Origin: an uncultured Carnobacterium sp.
Lineage (GTDB): Bacteria > Bacillota > Bacilli > Lactobacillales > Aerococcaceae
Reading direction: 5' to 3'
DNA: 7,651 bases
Assembly: GCA_905371865.1 (NCBI GenBank)
Contig: CAJPNA010000061.1
Location: forward strand, 1 to 7,651
Part shown: positions 1-6,120 of the stretch, piece by piece
Layout: each line of letters opens with the position of its first letter
Numbering within the stretch: the first letter of the stretch is position 1
The notes under the pieces: model-generated
Database searches by the model: none
Told to the model about the DNA's origin: nothing
What the model saw: only the letters and a program-made list of their open reading frames with translations
Position numbers and translations under genes: made by a program

Positions 1-43
1 TCTTCATCTTTTGTAAAACATAATTGACCTGAGTAGAATGTTT

Positions 44-72
44 ATTTTATAGGTTTTTTTCTACAATGTTAA
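44..72 (-). promoter_or_regulatory. Possible divergent promoter for a gene off the left edge
   Basis: On the minus strand a -35-like TTAACA (72-67) is followed after 17 bp by TAAAAT (49-44). Each matches the sigma-A consensus at five of six positions. Transcription would start near 37 and run leftward out of the window. No convincing start codon with a Shine-Dalgarno site is visible before the edge; the ATG at 7-5 lacks one. In many Firmicutes the gene divergent from recU encodes a DUF1273/YpsA protein followed by gpsB. That would be the expected neighbour here, but this is inferred from synteny and not seen. Confidence 0.4.
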
Positions 73-88
73 AAAAAGGTAACAAAAG

Positions 89-114
89 TAATTGTTTTTT
101 TCATTTTACAATTA
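89..114. repeat. Inverted repeat spanning the recU -35 region
   Basis: Perfect 7-bp arms TAATTGT (89-95) and ACAATTA (108-114) flank a 12-bp T-rich centre. The repeat covers the -35 hexamer and the start of the spacer of the recU promoter, where a repressor dimer could bind. In such A+T-rich DNA a chance occurrence is quite possible, and I do not recognise it as the site of a known regulator. Confidence 0.35.
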
Positions 115-126
115 AAATGTTATAAT
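98..126 (+). promoter_or_regulatory. recU–pbp1A promoter (extended -10)
   Basis: A consensus TATAAT at 121-126 is preceded by TG one base upstream (118-119), giving an extended -10. TTTTCA at 98-103 sits at the ideal 17-bp spacing and matches the -35 consensus at four of six positions. The predicted start is about 132-134, which leaves a leader of only about 14 nt before the recU start codon. This is the only good plus-strand promoter close to recU and probably also drives the downstream penicillin-binding protein gene. A weaker alternative (TTGTAA 11-16, TAGAAT 34-39) would give a leader of about 100 nt. Confidence 0.7.
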
Positions 127-133
127 AGTCGCC

Positions 134-141
134 AAAGGAGG
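134..141 (+). promoter_or_regulatory. recU Shine-Dalgarno site, probably at the mRNA 5' end
   Basis: AAAGGAGG lies 6 nt upstream of the ATG at 148 and fixes the recU start. If the extended -10 promoter is used, the transcript begins within a base or two of this site, so the leader would be almost nothing but the ribosome binding site. Confidence 0.8.
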
Positions 142-147
142 GATAAA

Positions 148-732
148 ATGATTCAATATCCAAAAGGGCAAAATAACTTAATACGAACTGCTAATAAAGC
201 TGAAAATCAAACTAGCTATAGTAGTCGTGGAATGGGTTTAGAAAATATATTGAATCAAACCAATGAACTCTATCGTATTCAAAAAAGAGCAGTCATTCAT
301 AAGAAGCCTACTCCAATTCAAGTCGTTAAAGTAGACTATCCTGTCAGAAGTGCTACTAAAATAACTGAAGCATATTACCGTCATGCTTCTACTACTGACT
401 ACAACGGAGTTTATAAAGGGAGATATATCGATTTTGAAGCGAAAGAAACTAAAAATAAAACTTCATTTCCTTTAAAAAATATCCATGAGCATCAGTTAAC
501 ACATATGAAAGAATGCACCGATCAAGGTGGAATTTCCTTTGTAATTTTTTACTTTTCAACTTTAAAAAAATACTATTTGCTCGAATACCCAAAAATTGAT
601 GAATATATAAAGGATGTTCGTTCTAAAAGACAATCAATCCCTTTATCTTACATTCAAGAAAATGGATATCAAATTCAACTTTCACTACAAATGACTCTAA
701 ATTATTTGGATGTAGTGGATGATTTATTATAA
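148..732 (+). CDS. recU: RecU Holliday-junction resolvase
   Basis: RecU cuts four-way DNA junctions to finish recombinational repair and helps chromosome segregation in Firmicutes; it acts as a dimer on nucleoid DNA. At 194 aa the protein has the usual length. The N-terminus has the family's SSRGM-LE motif (residues 25-32). HKKPTP (51-56) leads into the core, and the acidic/lysine active-site cluster is present at D84 (STTDYNG) with D95, E97 and K99 (GRYIDFEAKETK). The FPL-NIH-HQ-THM segment (107-120) is also family-typical, and nothing essential is missing. The ATG at 148 is chosen because a strong Shine-Dalgarno site precedes it and the first residues (MIQYP) match the family start. It is the first gene of an operon with the PBP1A gene 12 bp downstream, the same order as recU–ponA in Bacillus and recU–pbp1A in streptococci. 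Its last codons are A+T-rich but intact. Confidence 0.97.
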   Translation: MIQYPKGQNNLIRTANKAENQTSYSSRGMGLENILNQTNELYRIQKRAVIHKKPTPIQVVKVDYPVRSATKITEAYYRHASTTDYNGVYKGRYIDFEAKETKNKTSFPLKNIHEHQLTHMKECTDQGGISFVIFYFSTLKKYYLLEYPKIDEYIKDVRSKRQSIPLSYIQENGYQIQLSLQMTLNYLDVVDDLL

Positions 733-738
733 GGAGGT
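731..738 (+). promoter_or_regulatory. pbp1A Shine-Dalgarno site overlapping the recU stop
   Basis: AAGGAGGT starts within the TAA stop of recU (730-732) and sits 6 nt before the ATG at 745. Ribosomes ending recU therefore terminate on this site, so translational coupling of the two genes is likely. It supports the chosen start of the penicillin-binding protein. Confidence 0.85.
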
Positions 739-744
739 CAATAA

Positions 745-3195
745 ATGACTGAAAACAATACTGGCCAGTCGCGTTCATCGAAACACCGCCATACAAAAAA
801 GAAAGCCTCATCTCCTTCAAATAAGAAAAAAATATTAAAAAAAGTTCTTATTGGTTTAGGAGCATTTATAGGAGTTGCACTGATAGCAATCATTGCAATT
901 TTTGCATATTATGGTTCCACTGCTCCTGAAATTAAAGCAAGTGACCTTCAAGGAGCGACTGAAACAAAAATATATGATAAAGATGGCAAATTAATCTCTT
1001 CTCTTGGAGGAGAAAAACGAGATGTCATTACTAGTGATCAAGTTCCTCAATTACTTAAAGATGCTGTAACTTCAATTGAAGATAAACGATTCTACTCTCA
1101 TATAGGAATTGACCCAATTCGTATTCTAGGTTCCTTCTTTAGAAATGCTAAAGCTGGTCAAATAACTCAAGGTGGTAGTACGATTACACAACAATTGATT
1201 AAGCTTTCTGTCTTTTCTACAAAGAAAGAAGATCAAACATATCAACGTAAAATTCAAGAAGCGATTCTAGCTCTTAAACTCGAACGTGAGTTTTCTAAAG
1301 AGCAAATCCTTACTTTTTATTTAAATAAAGTATATATGGCTAATAGTGTCTACGGATTTGGTACAGCTTCACACTATTATTTTAACAAAGAATTATCGGA
1401 GTTAACGCTTCCCCAAGTAGCTTTACTTGCCGGAATGCCTCAAGCACCTAACTCCTATGATCCTTATGCTCATCCTGAAGAGGCAAAAGAACGCCGAGAT
1501 ACAGTTTTATATACAATGAAAACAAATGGAAAAATTACTAATGAGCAATACGAGCAAGCTTTAGCGACTCCAATTAATGATGGACTAATTGCTCATAACA
1601 ATAATGTTGATAGTTCAGATAAAGCTTTAGTCTACGATTCTTTCGTAACGATGGTCTTAAAAGAAGTTCAAGATAAAACAGGTCTTGATCCCTATAATGA
1701 CGGTCTAGTAATCGAAACCACCATTGATTCTAAAGCACAACAAAAATTGAATGATATTGTTAATACAAATGACTATATCAATTATGTTAACGATAAAATT
1801 CAAAGTGCTTCTGTAATGTTAGATTCTAAAACAGGTGCCGTTCGAGCTGTCAGCGGTGGTCGCAAACAAACAACTCTATTCGCTTACAACCGAGCAACTG
1901 ATAATCAAAGAAGTACAGGTTCTACTATCAAACCAATTATCGACTACGGCCCTGCTATTGAATATTTAAACTATTCGACTGGTCAAACGCTATTAGATCA
2001 AAAGACAACTTATTCAAATGGTGTTGAACTAAATAACTGGGACTTTAGACACAATGGCCCAATGACATTACGTAGAGCTCTTGTGTATTCAAGAAATACA
2101 ACAGCATTAGCAGCGTTCAAGGCTGTTGGTGAAACCAATATTAAATCATTCCTGAATAATTTAGATATTCAAATAAAAAATGATGGACAAGACTATTTAG
2201 TAGAAAGTAACGCTATTGGTGCAGAAATTTCTCCAATTAAAATAGCTGCTGCTTACGCAACTTTCTCTAACGCCGGAACTTACTCAAAACCATATACTGT
2301 GACTAAAATCACTACTCGTGATGGTCAAGTTTATGAATTTAAACCAGAACAAAAACAAGCAATGAAAGATTCTACAGCATACATGATTACGAATGTCTTA
2401 AAAGATTCATTCACATATGGTTTTGCCACTGAAGTAGCAATTCCTGGACTTTCAACAGCAGCTAAAACTGGGTCATCAAACTACACTATTGAACAAAAAC
2501 GTGCAATGGGCGCTTCTGATTATGAAGACATTATCCCAGATTCATGGTTTATCGGATATTCACCTGATTATACAATCTCAGTATGGACTGGTTATGATAA
2601 TCCATACGAAAAAGGTGGTGGCGTAGATACCACTGAACAAGGATATGCTAAGCTAATTTATTATCACTTAATGAAATATATGGCTCAATACTCTAGTGGA
2701 GAAGATTGGGTTCAACCAGAAAGTGTTGTTCAACAACAGATTGAAGTAGGTTCAATCCCACTAAGTCTTCCTGGGCCTAGAACACCTGCAAACATGATTG
2801 CTAAGGAGCTATTTGTAAAAGGAAGTACTCCAACTCAACAATCTTCAAATTACGGTGTTACTATCGAAGGTCCAACCGGTCTAAAAGCGACATACAATAA
2901 GGAAAAGAAAGAGTTAACGGTGACATGGGATCGTTATAATAATACGGGACAAGAAACTCCACAATTCAAAGTGACTGCAAATGGCCAATCACAGACTGTA
3001 ACTGGAAATTCCGTTAAATTCCAAAATATTACTGGACCAAGTGTTTCTGTATCCATTGTCGTAACTGTTGGACGTAATAGTTCTGACCCTATTACAAATG
3101 AGTTCCAAATCGAACAACCTACAACGACTCAAGAACAAACAACTCGTCAATTAGAAACCACTACTGATAATAATCGTCGTCAAACTAATAATTAA
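745..3195 (+). CDS. pbp1A: Class A penicillin-binding protein 1A (glycosyltransferase/transpeptidase)
   Basis: This bifunctional enzyme polymerises lipid II and cross-links peptidoglycan outside the membrane; it is the target of beta-lactams. The order is: a basic cytoplasmic tail (residues 1-33, rich in Lys/Arg/His), one membrane anchor (about 34-56), a GT51 glycosyltransferase domain (about 70-250), a transpeptidase domain (about 330-650), a fibronectin-III-like module (about 704-790), and a Thr/Gln/Asn-rich tail. In the glycosyltransferase the catalytic Glu E112 lies in IEDKRF, followed by GGSTITQQLIK (143-153) and E186 in SKEQILTFYLNKVY. The transpeptidase has all three motifs: S393-TI-K396 (GSTIKP), S449-R-N451 and K574-TGS. 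The protein (816 aa) is close to the usual length of PonA/PBP1A. It follows recU by 12 bp in a conserved pairing, in line with the link between wall synthesis and segregation. The oddity is at the 3' end: past the TAA the frame stays open for 12 codons of the same composition, suggesting a recent small truncation. It could equally be labelled ponA. Confidence 0.96.
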   Translation: MTENNTGQSRSSKHRHTKKKASSPSNKKKILKKVLIGLGAFIGVALIAIIAIFAYYGSTAPEIKASDLQGATETKIYDKDGKLISSLGGEKRDVITSDQVPQLLKDAVTSIEDKRFYSHIGIDPIRILGSFFRNAKAGQITQGGSTITQQLIKLSVFSTKKEDQTYQRKIQEAILALKLEREFSKEQILTFYLNKVYMANSVYGFGTASHYYFNKELSELTLPQVALLAGMPQAPNSYDPYAHPEEAKERRDTVLYTMKTNGKITNEQYEQALATPINDGLIAHNNNVDSSDKALVYDSFVTMVLKEVQDKTGLDPYNDGLVIETTIDSKAQQKLNDIVNTNDYINYVNDKIQSASVMLDSKTGAVRAVSGGRKQTTLFAYNRATDNQRSTGSTIKPIIDYGPAIEYLNYSTGQTLLDQKTTYSNGVELNNWDFRHNGPMTLRRALVYSRNTTALAAFKAVGETNIKSFLNNLDIQIKNDGQDYLVESNAIGAEISPIKIAAAYATFSNAGTYSKPYTVTKITTRDGQVYEFKPEQKQAMKDSTAYMITNVLKDSFTYGFATEVAIPGLSTAAKTGSSNYTIEQKRAMGASDYEDIIPDSWFIGYSPDYTISVWTGYDNPYEKGGGVDTTEQGYAKLIYYHLMKYMAQYSSGEDWVQPESVVQQQIEVGSIPLSLPGPRTPANMIAKELFVKGSTPTQQSSNYGVTIEGPTGLKATYNKEKKELTVTWDRYNNTGQETPQFKVTANGQSQTVTGNSVKFQNITGPSVSVSIVVTVGRNSSDPITNEFQIEQPTTTQEQTTRQLETTTDNNRRQTNN

Positions 3196-3234
3196 AATAA
3201 TGAACAAACATCTCAAAAACGACGAACCCGTTAG
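3193..3234 (+). other. Apparent former C-terminal extension of pbp1A after a nonsense codon
   Basis: The pbp1A frame ends at TAA (3193-3195), but the next twelve in-frame codons (3196-3231) read NNEQTSQKRRTR before TAG (3232-3234), with TAA directly after it. This matches the Gln/Asn/Thr/Arg composition of the tail just upstream (for example DNNRRQTNN). A single CAA to TAA change would account for it. The loss removes about 13 residues from a disordered extracellular tail, so little functional effect is expected. The reading as ancestral coding sequence is inference from composition and the tandem stops. Confidence 0.55.
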
Positions 3235-3252
3235 TAAAATGACCTAAAAATA

Positions 3253-3283
3253 AAGACTATATCAATTTTATAGATATAGTCTT
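3253..3283. terminator. Hairpin between pbp1A and rny, terminator-like on the minus strand
   Basis: A perfect 11-bp stem (AAGACTATATC at 3253-3263, GATATAGTCTT at 3273-3283) encloses a 9-nt loop. On the plus strand no U-run follows. On the minus strand the stem is followed by a T-rich stretch (TATTTTTAGG), so it could act as a back-up terminator for rny. On the pbp1A side it may only protect the mRNA 3' region. Confidence 0.6.
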
Positions 3284-3289
3284 ACCTAC

Positions 3290-3326
3290 AAAAAGCTCCC
3301 TATGAATAATCATAGGGAGCTTTTTT
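3290..3326. terminator. Bidirectional intrinsic terminator for pbp1A and rny
   Basis: AGCTCCCTATGA (3294-3305) pairs perfectly with TCATAGGGAGCT (3310-3321) around a 4-nt ATAA loop. The stem is flanked by an A-run on the left (3290-3294) and a T-run on the right (3321-3326), so U-tracts follow it in both directions and the paired region reaches 16 bp. It sits between two convergent genes and should end both transcripts: recU–pbp1A from the left and rny from the right. Confidence 0.93.
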
Positions 3327-3354
3327 ATGTCCTTTTAAAATTAAAGTACACCAA

Positions 3355-4917
3355 TTATTTAGCAAACTCAACTGCTCTTGTCTCACGAATAACTGTAACT
3401 TTAATATGTCCTGGATATTGGAGTTCTTCTTCAATTTGATTTTTGATGTCATGAGCTAAAATTATTGCCTTTTCATCGCTAATTTTGTCTGGTTGTACCA
3501 TTACACGTACTTCACGCCCCGCTTGAATTGCAAAACTTCTTTCTACACCTTCATGTTCTGTCGCAATCGCCTCAAGTCTTTCTAGACGACGAATATAATT
3601 CTCAACTGATTCACGTCTTGCTCCTGGGCGAGCTGCTGATAAAGCATCGGCTGCTGCCACAAGAACGGCAATCGTTGAAGTCGCTTCAACATCTCCATGG
3701 TGTGAAGCAATGGCATTTACAACTACTTTGTTTTCATTATATTTTTGAGCGATTTCAGCACCAATCTCAACGTGCGAACCTTCAATTTCATGGTCCAGTG
3801 CTTTTCCTAAGTCATGAAGTAAACCTGCTCGTTTAGCAAGATTTACATCTTCCCCTAGTTCACCGGCCATCACACCAGCTAACTTAGCAACTTCAATACT
3901 ATGGTTCAATACGTTTTGACCGTAACTAGCTCTAAAGTATAAACGACCTAAAATCTTAATCAAATCTGGATGTAATGAGTGAATTCCGACTTCAAATGTC
4001 GCTTGTTCACCAATCGAACGAATACGCTCATCCATCTCTTTACGAGATTTTTCTACCATTTCTTCAATACGAGCGGGATGAATTCGACCATCAGAAATTA
4101 ATTTCTCTAAGGTCATCTTAGCGATTTCTCGACGAATTGGGTCGAAACCACTTAAAACTACCGCTTCTGGAGTTTCATCAATAATAACATCAATCCCTGT
4201 TAATGATTCAAGTGTACGAATATTTCGACCTTCTCGTCCGATAATTCGTCCTTTCATTTCATCACTTGGTAAAGTCATAACTGTTACTGTATTTTCAGAA
4301 ACTAAATCTGCTGCAGATCTTTGAATCGCTTGAAGAATGATATTTTTGGCATTTTTATCAGCTTCATCTTTTGCAAGTTGCTCAGACTCTTTAATCATGA
4401 TGGCACGTTCCTTACTTAACTGTTCGGTCATGTCCTTCATAATTATTTCTTGTGCTTCTTCTTTACTAATCGTAGAAATACGTTCCAATTCTTCTTGTTG
4501 TTTAACAACTAGAGCTTCTGCTTCTTGCTCTTTTTCTGTCACTCTTTCAAGTTTCTCTTGGATTTTTGTTTCCTTCGATTCAATGGATTGTTCACGTTTT
4601 TCTAAAATTTCATCCTTACGATCCAAATTCTTTTCACGTTGAATCATTCTCTTTTCTTGAAGAAGTACTTCATTTCGTCTTTCTTTTAACTCATTTTCAA
4701 CTTCAGCACGATACTTATGATTTTCCTCTTTTGCTTCTAAAAGAACTTCCTTCTTTAATCGATCTGCATCTTTTTCAGCATCTTTGATAATCATATCAGC
4801 CGATTCGCGAGCTGCTATTAACTTTTTCTCATAATTTGATTTGAAACCAACATATCCAGCAACAATTCCAATTATTAAAGCTAAGATCGCGAGGCCACCT
4901 ATTACTACTGAGTCCAT
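3355..4917 (-). CDS. rny: RNase Y, membrane-anchored endoribonuclease
   Basis: RNase Y makes the first internal cuts in many mRNAs, favouring 5'-monophosphate ends, and anchors the RNA-degrading machinery at the membrane in Firmicutes. The 520-aa protein has the standard layout and length. An N-terminal membrane helix (about residues 3-23) is followed by a long charged coiled coil (about 28-200), a KH RNA-binding domain (about 208-275, with the GREG loop at 227-230), and an HD phosphohydrolase domain (about 335-430). The metal-site residues are present: H339 (LNHS), H368-D369 (LLHDLGKA), H406-H407 (SHHGD) and D424 (AADALSAARPGARRES). The ATG at 4917 follows a strong GGAGGTGA (4922-4929), and the membrane helix begins at once, which supports this start. 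It has its own promoter 81 nt upstream and lies 153 bp downstream of nrnA2. In Bacillus rny is not next to ytoI–nrnA, so this cluster gathers RNA-decay genes. No key residue is missing. Confidence 0.97.
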   Translation of the reverse strand: MDSVVIGGLAILALIIGIVAGYVGFKSNYEKKLIAARESADMIIKDAEKDADRLKKEVLLEAKEENHKYRAEVENELKERRNEVLLQEKRMIQREKNLDRKDEILEKREQSIESKETKIQEKLERVTEKEQEAEALVVKQQEELERISTISKEEAQEIIMKDMTEQLSKERAIMIKESEQLAKDEADKNAKNIILQAIQRSAADLVSENTVTVMTLPSDEMKGRIIGREGRNIRTLESLTGIDVIIDETPEAVVLSGFDPIRREIAKMTLEKLISDGRIHPARIEEMVEKSRKEMDERIRSIGEQATFEVGIHSLHPDLIKILGRLYFRASYGQNVLNHSIEVAKLAGVMAGELGEDVNLAKRAGLLHDLGKALDHEIEGSHVEIGAEIAQKYNENKVVVNAIASHHGDVEATSTIAVLVAAADALSAARPGARRESVENYIRRLERLEAIATEHEGVERSFAIQAGREVRVMVQPDKISDEKAIILAHDIKNQIEEELQYPGHIKVTVIRETRAVEFAK

Positions 4918-4977
4918 TGAGTCACCTCCGTCTCTATTTAATTTTATTCAAAATAAATTGCATTGATATAATTTATG

Positions 4978-4994
4978 GTTAAATGTGATTTAAC
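4978..4994. promoter_or_regulatory. Palindrome just downstream of the predicted rny transcription start
   Basis: GTTAAAT and ATTTAAC form perfect 7-bp arms around GTG. The element covers about +5 to +21 of the predicted rny transcript, so it could be an operator or a 5'-proximal RNA hairpin that affects stability. I do not recognise it as a defined regulator site. It lacks the CG core of a CcpA cre box. Confidence 0.4.
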
Positions 4995-5004
4995 ACATAA
5001 TATT

Positions 5005-5033
5005 ATTGTATTCTTGAAATCGTTATAAGTCAA
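5005..5033 (-). promoter_or_regulatory. rny promoter, sigma-A type
   Basis: On the minus strand TTGACT (5033-5028) and TACAAT (5010-5005) are separated by exactly 17 bp, each with five of six consensus bases. The predicted start is the A at about 4998, which gives a leader of about 81 nt. It lies in the gap after nrnA2, so rny can be transcribed independently of the upstream nrnA genes. Confidence 0.8.
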
Positions 5034-5052
5034 TTCATTTAAGAAGAATTTT

Positions 5053-5095
5053 AAAACAAAAAAGCAAATGCTATTTATTCAAAAATTCTTTTGCT
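5053..5095 (-). terminator. Weak terminator candidate at the end of nrnA2
   Basis: On the minus strand AGCAAA (5095-5090) pairs with TTTGCT (5068-5063), directly followed by a T-run (TTTTT, then GTTTT). The loop of 21 nt holds the nrnA2 stop codon, and the stem is only 6 bp, so termination would be partial at best. Some read-through from nrnA2 into rny is therefore plausible. Confidence 0.3.
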
Positions 5096-6033
5096 GAATC
5101 ATTCAGTTCAGAGACAATTTGTTGCACTTCATCTAATGTAGTCACTACAGCTCCAGAAGCTAGCGGGTGCCCACCGCCTCCGTGATTTTGAGCAATTGTA
5201 TTCACAATCGGACCTTTAGAACGAAGATTTACTCTATACGTTCCATCTGGTTGTTCCACAAAAAGCCCCCAACAATGAATGCCTTCTACTGTACTTGGTA
5301 ATGAAATTACTCCATGTGTTTGGTCTTCTTGAATACCATAAGTTTTTAAATGTTCCTGAGTCAATACAGTTGCAGCAACTCCATTGTCAGAAATTTCCAT
5401 ATTTTGATAAATATATCCTGCTAAACGACTAACTGAAACAGGATTTGTAATCATTTGGTACGCAATACCTGAAATATCAACATCGAACTCTAATAATTTA
5501 GAAACCATTGAAAATGTAATGGTTGTCGTCGAAGGATATAAGAAACGTCCTGTATCTCCAACAATACCAGCATAAAGAGCATTAGCTGCTTCTTTTGACA
5601 TTACCCAATTACTTTCAGCATCAAAAGTAAAACGGCACAACATCTCACTTGTACTGCTTGAATTAGTATCAACAAATGAAATAGCACCATACACATCTCT
5701 ATCTGGATGGTGGTCAATTTTAATCACTTTCGATGGATCTACTTCAAATGGGCAGTCAATACGTGGTGTATTCGCACAGTCCAATACAATAACGAGTGAA
5801 GCGTCAAATTGCTCTTGTGTAATCTCGTCCATTTCTCCAATATAATTTAATGAGCTAGGCATTTCACCAAGTAAATAAACTGTTTTCTCTGGATAAGTAG
5901 CGCGAATAATTTCTCTTAATCCTACTTGGGACCCAATTGCGTCTGGGTCTGGTGATTCATGGCGTAAGATTACAATCGAATCTGCTTTTTTAATTTCTGC
6001 ATCAATCTTTTTAAAATACTCAGTATAATTCAT
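5071..6033 (-). CDS. nrnA2: NrnA-family DHH/DHHA1 phosphoesterase, second (downstream) copy
   Basis: NrnA-type enzymes use Mn2+ to degrade 2-5 nt RNA fragments and often also dephosphorylate pAp to AMP; close relatives (Pde2/GdpP-linked) hydrolyse pApA from c-di-AMP turnover. The cytosolic 320-aa protein is of normal length. The DHH domain (about 1-190) has motif I H25-xx-P-D29-P-D31, motif II D85 (VLDCAN), the DHH motif D107-H108-H109 and D160 (IVGDTGRF). The DHHA1 domain (about 205-318) has the basic RVNLRSKG segment (267-274) and GGGGHPLASG (285-294), a close match to the canonical NrnA substrate loop as I recall it from Bacillus. The ATG at 6033 follows AAAGGA (6050-6045) at an 11-nt spacing, rather long, and aligns exactly with the start of the upstream paralogue. 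Its own promoter is likely, and rny follows. All catalytic residues are kept; substrate preference cannot be read from sequence. The symbol with number is mine. Confidence 0.93.
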   Translation of the reverse strand: MNYTEYFKKIDAEIKKADSIVILRHESPDPDAIGSQVGLREIIRATYPEKTVYLLGEMPSSLNYIGEMDEITQEQFDASLVIVLDCANTPRIDCPFEVDPSKVIKIDHHPDRDVYGAISFVDTNSSSTSEMLCRFTFDAESNWVMSKEAANALYAGIVGDTGRFLYPSTTTITFSMVSKLLEFDVDISGIAYQMITNPVSVSRLAGYIYQNMEISDNGVAATVLTQEHLKTYGIQEDQTHGVISLPSTVEGIHCWGLFVEQPDGTYRVNLRSKGPIVNTIAQNHGGGGHPLASGAVVTTLDEVQQIVSELNDSAKEFLNK

Positions 6034-6071
6034 TATTTTATAATTCCTTTCATCCGATCATTGACTAATTC

Positions 6072-6087
6072 TATTGTAAACACAATA
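6072..6087. promoter_or_regulatory. Palindrome at the predicted nrnA2 transcription start
   Basis: TATTGT and ACAATA form perfect 6-bp arms around a 4-bp centre (AAAC on the plus strand). It begins at the predicted first transcribed base and would place a small hairpin at the very 5' end of the nrnA2 mRNA, or serve as an operator. It is short and A+T-rich, so chance is not excluded. Confidence 0.35.
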
Positions 6088-6091
6088 CTTT

Positions 6092-6120
6092 ATAATACTC
6101 TTATTTGAGTGTTATTTCAA
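6092..6120 (-). promoter_or_regulatory. Probable nrnA2 promoter overlapping the nrnA1 stop codon
   Basis: On the minus strand TTGAAA (6120-6115) and TATTAT (6097-6092) lie 17 bp apart, each with five of six sigma-A consensus bases. The -35 hexamer contains the TGA stop of nrnA1 (6119-6117). The predicted start is near 6086-6085, giving a leader of about 53 nt. This would let the second phosphoesterase be expressed apart from ytoI–nrnA1. Confidence 0.6.

Noticed and set aside
11..39. Second plus-strand promoter (TTGTAA, 17 bp, TAGAAT) upstream of recU
   Set aside because: The spacing is ideal, but it is weaker than the extended -10 promoter at 98-126 and lies in random-looking A+T-rich DNA. 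I keep it only as an alternative.
623..820. 65-aa minus-strand open frame across the recU/pbp1A junction
   Set aside because: It lies antisense to two confidently assigned genes and resembles no family I know; it is a by-product of their sequence.
3528..4787. Three plus-strand open frames (3528-3836, 4337-4642, 4566-4787) inside rny
   Set aside because: All are antisense to a complete RNase Y. Their Ser-, Leu- or His-rich translations reflect the reversed coiled-coil and HD-domain codons.
4983..4996. CcpA cre-like or CRP/FNR-like site near the rny start
   Set aside because: On the minus strand TGTGTTAAATCACA has TGTG/CACA arms, but the spacing is wrong for a CRP-type site and the CG core of a cre box is absent.
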